From an uncultured Crocinitomix sp. (GTDB lineage Bacteria > Bacteroidota > Bacteroidia > Flavobacteriales_D > Crocinitomicaceae), in contig CAKZON010000054.1 in assembly GCA_937136425.1 (NCBI GenBank), forward strand, positions 47,392 through 111,391: DNA of 64,000 bases. Direction: 5' to 3'. The notes under the pieces are model-generated. The model was given only the letters and a program-made list of their open reading frames with translations. It ran no database searches and was not told where the DNA came from. Position 1 is the first letter of the stretch. Every line of letters begins with the position of its first letter. Below are positions 17,342 to 25,915 of this stretch, one piece after another. Made by a program: the position numbers and the translations under genes.

Positions 17342-18718
17342 TTAACGGTTTGCTAATTTTCCTATTGTTGATTTGAATTTTTCTGTTACCTCCGCTATCA
17401 ACTCATGCTTTCCATCTTTCACAACTAGTTTTCCATGAGCAATAGTTCCGTATTGCATACTAGCGTCTGTGCAATAAAGAATAGTTGAAGGTAAATTTTC
17501 TAAACTTGAATTTGCCACCAAAGGAGCATTTGCATCAATTAATGCTGCATTAAAAGGTTCCCCAACCTTAAAATAGGTGCCATTATAATTATTCATAGCC
17601 TTACGCCCTGCTACAGTAGCCTGCTCAAAAGCATACAAACCGCTATCCCCTTGCTTGGCAGAATAAAATGTGTTTCTTTTATGGCTAATTAAACGCTGTC
17701 CATAATCTAAAAGTCTCAACTCCTCTAATGGGTTTATGCCAATATGGCTATCCGTTCCAATACTCCATTTACCGCCTTGTTCTTGAAAATGCCGTAACGG
17801 AAAAATACCGTCTCCCAAATTCCCTTCAGTTGTCGGGCATAAAACTACATTTGCACCACTTTTTGCTATTCCGTCTGTTTCAAGATCCGTTAAATGAGTA
17901 GCATGTACTAAATGAAAACGATCATTCATTTCAACATTATCTAGCATCCACTCAACAGGCCGTTTTCCAAGATAAGCCATTGATGCTTCAATTTCCTTTA
18001 ACTGCTCTGATATGTGAATATGGAAAGGTAAATCTTGCGGTCCATTTTTTGCAATTTCAGCAATTACAAGAGGTTCCACTCCACGCATAGAGTGAATTCC
18101 AACTGCTAAATTAGCATGTTCATAATGTTGAGTAGATTTTTCTGAAGCCCCCAATAACTTCAAATAACTTTCTAAATCATTTGAGATAAAACGGCGCTGA
18201 CCATCAGAAGGCGCTTTACCAAATCCTCCTTTTTGATAAAAAATAGGCACAAGTGTAATTCCAATCCCAACTTTTTTTGCAGCAGCAACCAATCGCTCTC
18301 CCATTTCAGATAAATTGGAAAATTCTGTTCCAGTTTTATCATGATGCACATAATGAAACTCTGCAACGTTCGTATAACCATGTCTCAACATTTCTGCATA
18401 TAACATAGTTGCAATTGCTTCTAAGTCATCAGGGCTTATTGTCAAAGCTAACTGATACATTGCTTCTCTCCATGACCAAAAATCATCTGGAGTTTGATTA
18501 GTTGCATGACGTTCAGCCAAACCAGCCATTGCATATTGAAAAGCATGCGAATGTGCATTTTGAAAACCGGGTAATGCATAAACCTCTAATTCTATAATGT
18601 TTGTCACATCAGAATTTGCATCAATTGCCGTAATAAGTCCCTTATCATCAACTGATACATATGCATTTGAAAGAAATCCATCATTCGTCAACAATCCCTT
18701 AACTTTATACGTTTTCAT
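17342..18718 (-). CDS. hutF: Formimidoylglutamate deiminase HutF
   Basis: Amidohydrolase that converts N-formimidoyl-L-glutamate to N-formyl-L-glutamate plus ammonia in the five-step histidine degradation route. Key features: metal ligands His56 and His58 in NAHSHAF, the HutF-specific DFWSWREAMYQLA stretch, HIHISEQ, and STGTDS-like WSIGTDSHIG with the metal Asp. 458 residues from the ATG at 18718; a TTG six codons upstream is less likely. No other hut gene is adjacent, so the rest of the pathway must be elsewhere. Metal-dependent cytosolic enzyme. Confidence 0.9.
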   Translation of the reverse strand: MKTYKVKGLLTNDGFLSNAYVSVDDKGLITAIDANSDVTNIIELEVYALPGFQNAHSHAFQYAMAGLAERHATNQTPDDFWSWREAMYQLALTISPDDLEAIATMLYAEMLRHGYTNVAEFHYVHHDKTGTEFSNLSEMGERLVAAAKKVGIGITLVPIFYQKGGFGKAPSDGQRRFISNDLESYLKLLGASEKSTQHYEHANLAVGIHSMRGVEPLVIAEIAKNGPQDLPFHIHISEQLKEIEASMAYLGKRPVEWMLDNVEMNDRFHLVHATHLTDLETDGIAKSGANVVLCPTTEGNLGDGIFPLRHFQEQGGKWSIGTDSHIGINPLEELRLLDYGQRLISHKRNTFYSAKQGDSGLYAFEQATVAGRKAMNNYNGTYFKVGEPFNAALIDANAPLVANSSLENLPSTILYCTDASMQYGTIAHGKLVVKDGKHELIAEVTEKFKSTIGKLANR

Positions 18719-18829
18719 AGGCTTTTTTTTATCCAAGATCTAGCTGCCCAAAAATAGAATTTTTATTGCAGTACACCTCATTTATTTAGTGCGTTTTTTT
18801 CATCTCCGTCCATCAATCAAATTTCAATA

Positions 18830-18846
18830 TTTGCGAAATTCGCAAA
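18830..18846. promoter_or_regulatory. 17-base near-perfect palindrome between divergent genes
   Basis: TTTGCGAA-A-TTCGCAAA: two 8-base arms around a single A, midway between hutF (-) and the small secreted-protein gene (+). Symmetry and location are those of a repressor operator; a related half-site GGCGAATTTC lies at 18861-18870. Binding protein unknown. Confidence 0.45.
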
Positions 18847-18908
18847 TGCTATTATTGAGTGGCGAATTTCAGTTATAAAAACCACTAAAAAGTCCTGATC
18901 TTGCACCT

Positions 18909-19400
18909 ATGAAAACAATGCACTACATCTTAACAATTCTATTTTTATCAGCAGTTACTGCATTTAGTCAAGCAACTGTAAATTGGAAAACGCAAAAAAA
19001 TGCTGCGTTTACACAAACAGGAATCAATATTGAAGGACATGAGTCTTCGTTTTCTACACAGGTTTTTAAACATAATAACCAATTTCTAGAACTTGAAGGC
19101 GGTGCAGGTACTTTCGCTCCAAACGAAAGTGAGGGGCAAACTTTTTCAAGTGGCTTAACATTTAACAAAGGAAGTAAGAAGCATTTTTTATCTCTTGGTT
19201 TACACATGACTTACGCTTCCAATTCAGCGATTGAATTTAGTTCGGTTCTAAGCCAACAAGCATACTTATCAAACGCATTAATTGGATATCACTACTCGGC
19301 AGGTAAAGTAGATTTTAAAGTTCATTTCCAACCATTAAGTGGTATTTCACAACGAATTACTGACCTAGGAAGTTCGCCTTCAATTAGTATCCAATTATAA
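18909..19400 (+). CDS. Small secreted / outer-membrane-like protein
   Basis: 163 residues with a signal peptide (ending about TAFSQ, residue 21) and predicted beta-strand-rich mature part with alternating Gly/Ser and aromatic residues (FLELEGGAGTF, HFLSLGLHMTYAS, VDFKVHFQPLSG). Resembles a small barrel or adhesin-like secreted protein, but no family is recognised. Ends 24 bases before the Nif3 gene. Confidence 0.55.
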   Translation: MKTMHYILTILFLSAVTAFSQATVNWKTQKNAAFTQTGINIEGHESSFSTQVFKHNNQFLELEGGAGTFAPNESEGQTFSSGLTFNKGSKKHFLSLGLHMTYASNSAIEFSSVLSQQAYLSNALIGYHYSAGKVDFKVHFQPLSGISQRITDLGSSPSISIQL

Positions 19401-19411
19401 GATGAAAAAAG

Positions 19412-19419
19412 TATCTTTG
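19412..19419 (+). promoter_or_regulatory. -7 element of the Nif3 gene, 5 bases before its ATG
   Basis: TATCTTTG matches TAnnTTTG; ATG at 19425. Predicts a leaderless transcript for the Nif3 unit, separate from the upstream gene. Confidence 0.45.
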
Positions 19420-19424
19420 CTCGT

Positions 19425-20519
19425 ATGACTATAGCAGAGATCACAAAGTATTTAGAAAGCCTTGCTCCATTGTCTAGCCAAGAAGGGTATGACAATTCTG
19501 GTTTAATTGTTGGCGATAGAAAAACCAATGTTACCAACGCTTTAATTTCATTAGACTGCACAGAGGAAATTGTTGATGAGGCTATTCGCAAGGGTTGTAA
19601 TTTAATTATTGCGCATCACCCAATTGTATTTAAAGGTTTAAAAAAGTTTAACGGTTCAAATTATGTTGAACGAACTGTTATTAAAGCAATTAAACACGAC
19701 ATTGCTATCTATGCCATCCACACCAATTTGGACAATTACAAAATGGGAGTCAACAAAAAAATTGGAGATTTAATTGGTATTAATAATCCCAAAGTGCTAT
19801 CTCCAGTAGCTCAAAAATTGGTAAAACTTGCAGTAATGGTACCTATCTCTCATGTTGAAGCTGTAAAAAATGCCCTTTTTAACAGTGGAGCTGGTGAAAT
19901 AGGAGATTATAACGAATGTAGTTTCGCAACGGAAGGAGAAGGAACTTTTAAGGCAAATTCAAACGCTAATCCACACGTTGGAGAAATTGGTGAACGTCAT
20001 CATGAAAAAGAAATAAAATTAGAGGTTATTGTCACTTCGCACTTATTAGGAAATGCTATTGGCACAATGCTTAATGTGCACCCTTATGAAGAAGTTGCTT
20101 ATGATTGTATACCGCTTTTAAATAAAAATTCAGAAGAAGGAGCTGGAATGATTGGCGTTTTGCCTGAACCAATGGATGAAGTAGCATTTTTAGCCCAACT
20201 TAAAAAGGTTTTTAATTGCGGTATAATTCGCCATACATCTTTACTTAATAAACCCATAAAAAAAGTAGCATGGTGTGGTGGCGCAGGAAGCTTCTTACTA
20301 GGTGCAGCAAAGAGCAAAGGAGCAGATATTTACATCACTGGAGACTTTAAGTATCATGAGTTTTTTGATGCTGAAAATCAAATAATAATAGCAGACATTG
20401 GGCATTTTGAAAGTGAACAGTACACAATTGAGCTTTTAGATGAGCTTTTAAGAAAAAAATTCGCTACATTTGCACCCTGTTTAACCGAAATTAACACAAA
20501 TCCGGTAAAATATTTTTAA
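19425..20519 (+). CDS. Nif3-like dinuclear metal centre protein
   Basis: NIF3/GTP cyclohydrolase I type 2 family, 364 residues. Metal ligands are visible as His64-His65 in AHHPIVF and, near the C-terminus, DIGHFESEQ with His and Glu. The longer bacterial version carries an inserted PII/CutA-like domain (about 130-235, including HPYEEVAYD). CGGAGSF (about 285-291) is a core family motif. Function is still uncertain. It is followed after 3 bases by its usual partner, a coiled-coil zinc-ribbon protein. Confidence 0.92.
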   Translation: MTIAEITKYLESLAPLSSQEGYDNSGLIVGDRKTNVTNALISLDCTEEIVDEAIRKGCNLIIAHHPIVFKGLKKFNGSNYVERTVIKAIKHDIAIYAIHTNLDNYKMGVNKKIGDLIGINNPKVLSPVAQKLVKLAVMVPISHVEAVKNALFNSGAGEIGDYNECSFATEGEGTFKANSNANPHVGEIGERHHEKEIKLEVIVTSHLLGNAIGTMLNVHPYEEVAYDCIPLLNKNSEEGAGMIGVLPEPMDEVAFLAQLKKVFNCGIIRHTSLLNKPIKKVAWCGGAGSFLLGAAKSKGADIYITGDFKYHEFFDAENQIIIADIGHFESEQYTIELLDELLRKKFATFAPCLTEINTNPVKYF

Positions 20520-20522
20520 TAC

Positions 20523-21269
20523 ATGGCTAAGAAAAAAATTGCAGATCAGACTATTGAAGAGAAACTAAACGGTTTATTAGAACTTCAACAAATTGACTCT
20601 AGTATCGATAAAATTAGAATCAACAGAGGTGAATTACCTTTGGAAGTGCAAGATTTAGAGGATGAAGTTGCTGGTTTAGATACACGTTTAACTAAATTGG
20701 TTGACGAGTTGAAAGAATTGGAGACAAGCATCTCTGACCGCAAAAACATGATTAAAGATGCCAAAGCATCCATCAAAAAATACATAGAACAACAAAAGAA
20801 CGTACGTAACAATCGTGAGTTCGATTCAATTTCAAAAGAGATTGAGTTCCAAGGTTTAGAGATTGAATTGGCTGAAAAGAAAATTAACGAATCAAAAGCA
20901 AAGATTTCTCACAAAGAAGAAATCATTGAAACTTCTAGAGAAAAATTAGAAGAACGTACTGCTGATTTAGAGTTAAAGAAAAAAGAATTAGCTGATATTT
21001 CTGCTGAAACAGAAAAGGAAGAGGAAAAATTGACTAAAAAATCTGATAGAGCTAGAAAATCAATTGAAGAAAGATTGATTGTAGCTTATGATCGTTTAAG
21101 AAATAATTCTAAAAATGGTTTAGCAGTTGTTTCTGTTGAGCGTGACTCTTGTGGAGGTTGTTTCAATAAGATTCCACCACAAAGACAATTAGACATTCAA
21201 GCAAGAAAGAAATTAATTGTTTGTGAGCACTGCGGAAGAATTTTAGTTGAGCCGCTTCAAGAAGCTTAA
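20523..21269 (+). CDS. Coiled-coil C4 zinc-ribbon protein (zf-RING_7 / CT398 type)
   Basis: 248 residues: a long antiparallel coiled coil (about 10-190, rich in Glu/Lys/Leu) followed by a zinc ribbon with CGGCF and CEHCG cysteine pairs (about 210-240). In Bacteroidota this family is very often the neighbour of Nif3, as here with only 3 intervening bases, which suggests joint function; it may bind nucleic acid or act as an adaptor. A strong terminator follows. Confidence 0.9.
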   Translation: MAKKKIADQTIEEKLNGLLELQQIDSSIDKIRINRGELPLEVQDLEDEVAGLDTRLTKLVDELKELETSISDRKNMIKDAKASIKKYIEQQKNVRNNREFDSISKEIEFQGLEIELAEKKINESKAKISHKEEIIETSREKLEERTADLELKKKELADISAETEKEEEKLTKKSDRARKSIEERLIVAYDRLRNNSKNGLAVVSVERDSCGGCFNKIPPQRQLDIQARKKLIVCEHCGRILVEPLQEA

Positions 21270-21290
21270 ACACTGAATTATAAAATTGTT

Positions 21291-21327
21291 GTCCCATCTC
21301 TGCATAGCTTAGATGGGACTTTTTTTT
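21291..21327 (+). terminator. Terminator of the Nif3 / zinc-ribbon unit
   Basis: GTCCCATCT (21291-21299) pairs with AGATGGGAC (21311-21319) followed by eight T residues. Confidence 0.88.
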
Positions 21328-21370
21328 GAATAAGAGAAAATTGTATATTTAAAACCAAAAAAAGAAACCT

Positions 21371-22117
21371 ATGGGATTATTAGACGGGAAAGTTGCCATT
21401 ATTACGGGCGCATCTAGAGGAATTGGTAAAGCAATTGCTGAAACATTTATTGCGCAAGGTGCTACAGTTGCCTTCACTTACTTATCATCAGAAGAAAAGG
21501 CCAAAGCTTTGGAAAATGAATTAACTGCCAATGGTGGTACTGCTAAGGGCTTTAAATCTAATGCAGCAGAGTTTGATGCTGCTCAAAAATTAGCTGACGA
21601 AGTAATGGAAGCCTTTGGTGCTATTGACGTATTGGTTAACAATGCTGGAATTACACGTGATGGTTTACTAATGCGAATGAACGAGCAACAATGGGATGAA
21701 GTGATTAATACAAACCTTAAGTCTGCTTTTAACTTGACTAAAGCTGTTTTACGCCCAATGCTAAAAGCACGTAAAGGATCTATTATTAACATGAGTTCTG
21801 TTGTAGGCGTTTCTGGGAATGCTGGTCAAGCCAACTACGCCGCTTCAAAAGCAGGAATGATTGGTTTTACTAAATCAGTAGCGCAAGAATTAGGTTCTAG
21901 AAATATTAGATGTAATGCTATTGCTCCTGGATTTATTGAAACTGAAATGACTGCTGAATTAGACGAAGCTGTTGTTCAAGGTTGGAGAGATAATATTCCA
22001 ATGAAAAGAGGTGGAACACCTGCTGATGTTGCGAACACAACTGTATTTTTAGCGTCTGATCTTTCTGCATATGTCACTGGACAAACGATTAACGTTTGCG
22101 GTGGAATGCTTTGCTAA
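21371..22117 (+). CDS. fabG: 3-oxoacyl-[acyl-carrier-protein] reductase FabG
   Basis: NADPH-dependent short-chain dehydrogenase that reduces 3-oxoacyl-ACP in type II fatty-acid synthesis. Contains the cofactor motif TGASRGIG (about 13-20), NNAG (about 89-92), catalytic Ser in NMSSVVG, and YAASK with Tyr and Lys four residues apart, then the APGFIETEMT loop typical of FabG. 248 residues, full length. Flanked by terminators on both sides, so monocistronic here; the FabI gene of the same pathway lies 3 kb away on the other strand. Confidence 0.93.
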   Translation: MGLLDGKVAIITGASRGIGKAIAETFIAQGATVAFTYLSSEEKAKALENELTANGGTAKGFKSNAAEFDAAQKLADEVMEAFGAIDVLVNNAGITRDGLLMRMNEQQWDEVINTNLKSAFNLTKAVLRPMLKARKGSIINMSSVVGVSGNAGQANYAASKAGMIGFTKSVAQELGSRNIRCNAIAPGFIETEMTAELDEAVVQGWRDNIPMKRGGTPADVANTTVFLASDLSAYVTGQTINVCGGMLC

Positions 22118-22138
22118 TTGCTATAAAATTATAATAGG

Positions 22139-22178
22139 CACCCTTTTGAAACTACGTTTTGAAAGGGTGTTTTTTTTG
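22139..22178 (+). terminator. Terminator of fabG
   Basis: CACCCTTT (22139-22146) pairs with AAAGGGTG (22162-22169), followed by eight T residues. Confidence 0.87.
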
Positions 22179-22196
22179 GGTTAAACTTTAATAAAA

Positions 22197-22310
22197 TTAA
22201 GTATCACAAATCACATCATTCCAATCTACTACTTGATAATTAAACTAATCGCAATATTCACCCAAATCAGAACAAAATATAGGACAAGATCTTTCAGCAA
22301 TTATTTTCAT
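22197..22310 (-). other. Tiny Cys-rich reading frame with an in-frame TAG
   Basis: On the minus strand an ATG at 22310 opens 21 codons, MKIIAERSCPIFCSDLGEYC plus D, ending in TAG (22245-22247). The same frame continues for 15 more codons, FNYQVVDWNDVICDT, to TAA at 22197-22199. Four cysteines and two aromatic-acidic blocks spread over both halves suggest one short peptide gene interrupted by a stop, or a chance frame. No ribosome-binding site and no homologue recognised. Confidence 0.25.
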
Positions 22311-22347
22311 TACTTATTTATTTTTATCTTCAAGGAAATTTTAATTC

Positions 22348-22941
22348 ATGTTTGAATCAAACATTACAAAAGCAGAAATTAACGAACTTCCATTAGACAG
22401 ATATGGAGGAGAAATTGTTTTGGTGGACAAAGCCGAGCAAATAAAAGGCGCTTTTGAAGAAATAAACCAACATCAATTTGTAGGGTTTGATACAGAAACA
22501 AAACCTGTTTTTGTTAAAGGACAATTTAATGATGTTGCATTGGTTCAAATTGGTATCCCAAATAAAGTATTCTTAATTAGAATCAATTTAACAGGTTTAA
22601 CGAAAGAGATTATTTCATTTTTTGAAAATAGCGCAATTAAAAAACTAGGCGTTGGTTTAAGAGATGACATTATTTTCCTCCAAAAAATCGTTCCGTTTAA
22701 TGCTACTGGTTTTGTTGAATTAAATGAAATGGTAAACGAAATTGACATTGAAGCGAATGGTTTACGAAAATTAACAGCTATTATTTTAGGTTTCAGAATC
22801 TCTAAAAATGCTCAAGTTTCCAATTGGGAAGCAAAAGTGTTAAACCCTAAGCAACAACGATATGCCGCAACAGATGCTTGGGTTTGTTTAGAAATGTATA
22901 ATAAGCTAACGGCATTGAAACTTGTAAAAATTCCAGAATGA
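22348..22941 (+). CDS. 3'-5' exonuclease domain protein (RNase D-like)
   Basis: 197-residue DEDDy exonuclease domain without the HRDC domain of true RNase D. Exo I is FDTETKP (Asp and Glu, about 48-54), Exo II includes VGLRDDIIFLQ, Exo III is YAATDAW (Tyr and Asp, about 171-177). Likely trims RNA 3' ends or processes DNA. Its stop overlaps the start of the next gene by 4 bases (ATGA), implying coupling with a small secreted protein, an odd partner. Confidence 0.88.
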   Translation: MFESNITKAEINELPLDRYGGEIVLVDKAEQIKGAFEEINQHQFVGFDTETKPVFVKGQFNDVALVQIGIPNKVFLIRINLTGLTKEIISFFENSAIKKLGVGLRDDIIFLQKIVPFNATGFVELNEMVNEIDIEANGLRKLTAIILGFRISKNAQVSNWEAKVLNPKQQRYAATDAWVCLEMYNKLTALKLVKIPE

Positions 22942-23429
22942 TCCGGTTTATTTTAGTTTTTCTATTGACAGGTGCACTTAGTTTGAGTTTTTCGCAAAGC
23001 ACACCTCCTGCAGATATAATTCCAACAACTGTTGATAGTATTCGATTGGATGTTGAGCTAAACCGTGGTAAGGAAATGCTTTTACCGAACGAAAATGAGG
23101 TTCATGAACTATTAGGAACAACCAGATTAGAAGCTAAAGAAGCTCAAAAATTTATTAAACGCCTAAGTAAAAAAAGCGCCTATAAATATGGCCGCGCACT
23201 CTTAACACATCACAACTTAGTTTTCACCTGCTATTCTGCCAAAAAAGTTGTTTTAACGATAGAAATTTCCACCTTAACACGCAATATTGACCTTTATAAA
23301 AAAGACAGCAATCAAGAGTTTTATGGAAAAATCTCCAAGAAAACAGGAAACTATCTTGTAAAGTTATTGGTTAAACTAAACCTTTACGAACCACTTCAAG
23401 AAATTGGTGATACTGAAGGGATAGATTAA
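22938..23429 (+). CDS. Small secreted hypothetical protein
   Basis: 163 residues with a signal peptide (ending near LSFSQ, about residue 20) and a basic mature domain with the pattern LNRGKEMLLPNENEVHELLG and FYGKISKKTGNYLVKLL. No family recognised. Overlaps the exonuclease gene by 4 bases and is convergent with the DUF5723 gene (8 bases between stops). Confidence 0.6.
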   Translation: MIRFILVFLLTGALSLSFSQSTPPADIIPTTVDSIRLDVELNRGKEMLLPNENEVHELLGTTRLEAKEAQKFIKRLSKKSAYKYGRALLTHHNLVFTCYSAKKVVLTIEISTLTRNIDLYKKDSNQEFYGKISKKTGNYLVKLLVKLNLYEPLQEIGDTEGID

Positions 23430-23437
23430 GATACCTA

Positions 23438-24919
23438 CTAAAATCTAACTCGAGCAAACCCAAATGCTGTAGAAACTGTTGGACTATTAGCCGTAATAAA
23501 AGTAAAGGCATCTCTTGAAGCTATTCCGCATTCATATGTTCCTCCTCCTAAAACAAAGTTGATTCCTAATGGCATTTGTGTGTCGTATCCTCCACCGCTA
23601 GTTAAACCAGCCATAAGTTGCACACGTCCTTTCAATAATTTAAATTCTCCACCTAATCCATAAGCAAATTCAGCTACATTACCAGGCACATCATTAAATG
23701 GTGCCACCAGCTCCCCTCCTACTTCAATAAACTCACCTAATTCAATACTAGCTCCCATTCTAAATTGTCCTGGAAGTTTAATTGTTCTTTCGGCTTCTCC
23801 CTGAATAGTCAATAAACCTGATTCCTCCAATAATTCCGCTGGAGCTTCAGATATGTTAATATCCTCTAATCCATCCTGATCGTAAGAAACAAAAAGCGTA
23901 TCTTTTACCGTATATAAGTTTCCTGTATAGGTCATTGAACCAACATTGGTAACGGATGCTCCTAAATGTATTTTATTGAAAAGTGTAGCATTTACTCCCA
24001 CATCAAATCCATAACCTGTTCCTACCGGGCTTTTAAAAAACTGTTCACCTGTTTGCGCCAAAGCAGATGGATTAGTTAGTGCGGCGGCTCCATAATTCAG
24101 ATCAAAACCTGGGCTTATGGCGGAATACATTTGCAAACCGTCTTCATCTGCTGTTAAATCCATCATGGCAATTCCTTGAATATACTTTGCTCCAATTCCA
24201 GCATGAAGTGTTAAAATACTATCGATATGAATAATTCTGCGTCCATACCCAATGTGAAACTCACGGTTTAAACTGAACTTTAAATAAGAACCGTTTAACA
24301 ACTCAGACAATCCTAATGGAATTGATGCTTCACCTCCAATTACATTTCCTGCAGAATCTGTTGAAATGGTTCCAGAATTAGCAATCATTGTGGTGTCTGT
24401 GCCATCTACATAAATTAAACTGTCAAAATAACTTGCTGTTTGTCCTCTAAATAATAAGTCCGAAAATTGATCGTTGAAACTTGAATTCCACGTTGCTCTA
24501 GATCGCACAGCGATTGCAATTCCTCCAAACTTATCATTTTGATATGAAAAACCAAATGCATTATAATCGAAATTAAAAGCAAAATCAGACGCAAAACCTT
24601 CCGCGGCGGCTAATTTTTCTTCAGTAGTTAGAGCATCTAATGATTTATTTCTAATAGCTGCTCCAATATTATCTCTTAAATCTTGCTTGGTTAAAGATTC
24701 TGAATAAATTGACATACCAAACTCAGATGTTCCTGTTGTTATGGCTTTGTCTTCAAATTTTTTCCATCCCAAATTGGCTGGATTGATTCCTAAACAATGA
24801 TAATCTGTTAAAAATGTAGTAGACACACCTTTACCTGTAGCTGTATATGCACTATACTCATTTTGTGCATAAATAGTACTGGTTAATAATAAGGCTCCTA
24901 AAATTAATAATTGCTTCAT
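23438..24919 (-). CDS. DUF5723-type outer-membrane beta-barrel protein
   Basis: 493 residues: signal peptide (cleaved near TIYAQ) and a large barrel-like domain starting with NEYSAYTATGKGV and GINPANLGW, the motif that marks DUF5723/PorV-like FadL-fold proteins of Bacteroidota. The C-terminus (TAFGFARVRF) ends in the aromatic residue expected of an outer-membrane strand. Function unknown; possibly transport of hydrophobic compounds or a link to T9SS cargo. A terminator separates it from fabI upstream. Confidence 0.75.
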   Translation of the reverse strand: MKQLLILGALLLTSTIYAQNEYSAYTATGKGVSTTFLTDYHCLGINPANLGWKKFEDKAITTGTSEFGMSIYSESLTKQDLRDNIGAAIRNKSLDALTTEEKLAAAEGFASDFAFNFDYNAFGFSYQNDKFGGIAIAVRSRATWNSSFNDQFSDLLFRGQTASYFDSLIYVDGTDTTMIANSGTISTDSAGNVIGGEASIPLGLSELLNGSYLKFSLNREFHIGYGRRIIHIDSILTLHAGIGAKYIQGIAMMDLTADEDGLQMYSAISPGFDLNYGAAALTNPSALAQTGEQFFKSPVGTGYGFDVGVNATLFNKIHLGASVTNVGSMTYTGNLYTVKDTLFVSYDQDGLEDINISEAPAELLEESGLLTIQGEAERTIKLPGQFRMGASIELGEFIEVGGELVAPFNDVPGNVAEFAYGLGGEFKLLKGRVQLMAGLTSGGGYDTQMPLGINFVLGGGTYECGIASRDAFTFITANSPTVSTAFGFARVRF

Positions 24920-24931
24920 ACTCTTTAAATT

Positions 24932-24964
24932 AAAAAACCGCCTTAGTCAAACTAAGACGGTTTT
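24932..24964 (-). terminator. Terminator of fabI
   Basis: On the minus strand AAACCGTCTTAGT pairs with ACTAAGGCGGTTT around TTG, followed by a T run; one G-T pair in the stem. Confidence 0.85.
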
Positions 24965-24983
24965 GAAAATAACTTTAATTATG

Positions 24984-25796
24984 TTAGTCTCCAAATTTTT
25001 CAATCACTTCTTGCGTTACACCTGTATTAGAGAATCCGCCATCATGAAATAAGTTTTGCATTGTAACAAATTTGGTTAAATCTGAGAACATGCTAATGCA
25101 GTAATTTGCACAATCTAAAGCTGATGCATTTCCAAGTGGTGACATTTGCTCAGAGTAGTTAATGAACTCATTGAATCCTTTAACTCCACTTCCTGCAGTT
25201 GTCATAGTTGGTGATTGCGAAATTGTGTTTACACGAACGTTTGCTTTTTTACCATAATGATATCCAAAGCTACGAGCTACAGACTCTAAGAAAGACTTGT
25301 TGTCAGCCATATCATTATAATCAGGGAAAACACGTTGTGCAGCAATATAAGTTAAGCCCAAAATTGAACCCCAATCATTAATTGCATCCTTTTTATATGC
25401 TGTTTGCATTACTTTATGAAAAGACATAGCAGAAACATCAATTCCTTTCATTGTCCAATCATATTTTTGATCTGTATAATGTCTTCCTTTTCTTACGTTT
25501 ACAGACATTCCAATTGAATGCAATATAAAATCTATTTTCCCTCCTAAAATCTCCATTGATTTATCAATCAAGTTTTCAAGGTCTTCAAGACTTGTAGCAT
25601 CTGCAGGGATGATTTGCGAATTAGTGTTTTCAGCTAATTTGTTAATCTCACCCATTCGCATTGCGATTGGTGCATTGGTTAATACAAATTCTGCTCCCTC
25701 TTCGTGCGCACGTTCAGCAACTTTCCATGCAATGGATTGCTCATTTAATGCTCCGAAAATAATTCCCTTTTTTCCTTTTAATAATCCGTTTGCCAT
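24984..25796 (-). CDS. fabI: Enoyl-[acyl-carrier-protein] reductase FabI
   Basis: NADH-dependent enoyl-ACP reductase, the last step of each fatty-acid elongation cycle and the triclosan target class. Shows the FabI-specific cofactor loop IIFGALNEQSIAWKVA, the catalytic Tyr and Lys in YNDMADNK (Tyr-x6-Lys) and the SPTMTTAGSGVKGF substrate loop. The spacing to the upstream Tyr is as in E. coli FabI. 270 residues. It has its own terminator, and a TATTTTTG element on the minus strand near 25875-25882 may be its -7 box. Confidence 0.94.
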   Translation of the reverse strand: MANGLLKGKKGIIFGALNEQSIAWKVAERAHEEGAEFVLTNAPIAMRMGEINKLAENTNSQIIPADATSLEDLENLIDKSMEILGGKIDFILHSIGMSVNVRKGRHYTDQKYDWTMKGIDVSAMSFHKVMQTAYKKDAINDWGSILGLTYIAAQRVFPDYNDMADNKSFLESVARSFGYHYGKKANVRVNTISQSPTMTTAGSGVKGFNEFINYSEQMSPLGNASALDCANYCISMFSDLTKFVTMQNLFHDGGFSNTGVTQEVIEKFGD

Positions 25797-25915
25797 AATT
25801 TTATTTTATACGGTTCAAATTTAATATTGGTCAGTGGTTAAAATCTGTCGTTTAATTCGACTCATTTTAATCTCTGCAAAAATAGAATTTATATTCGTGC
25901 AGTGTATTTTAATGT

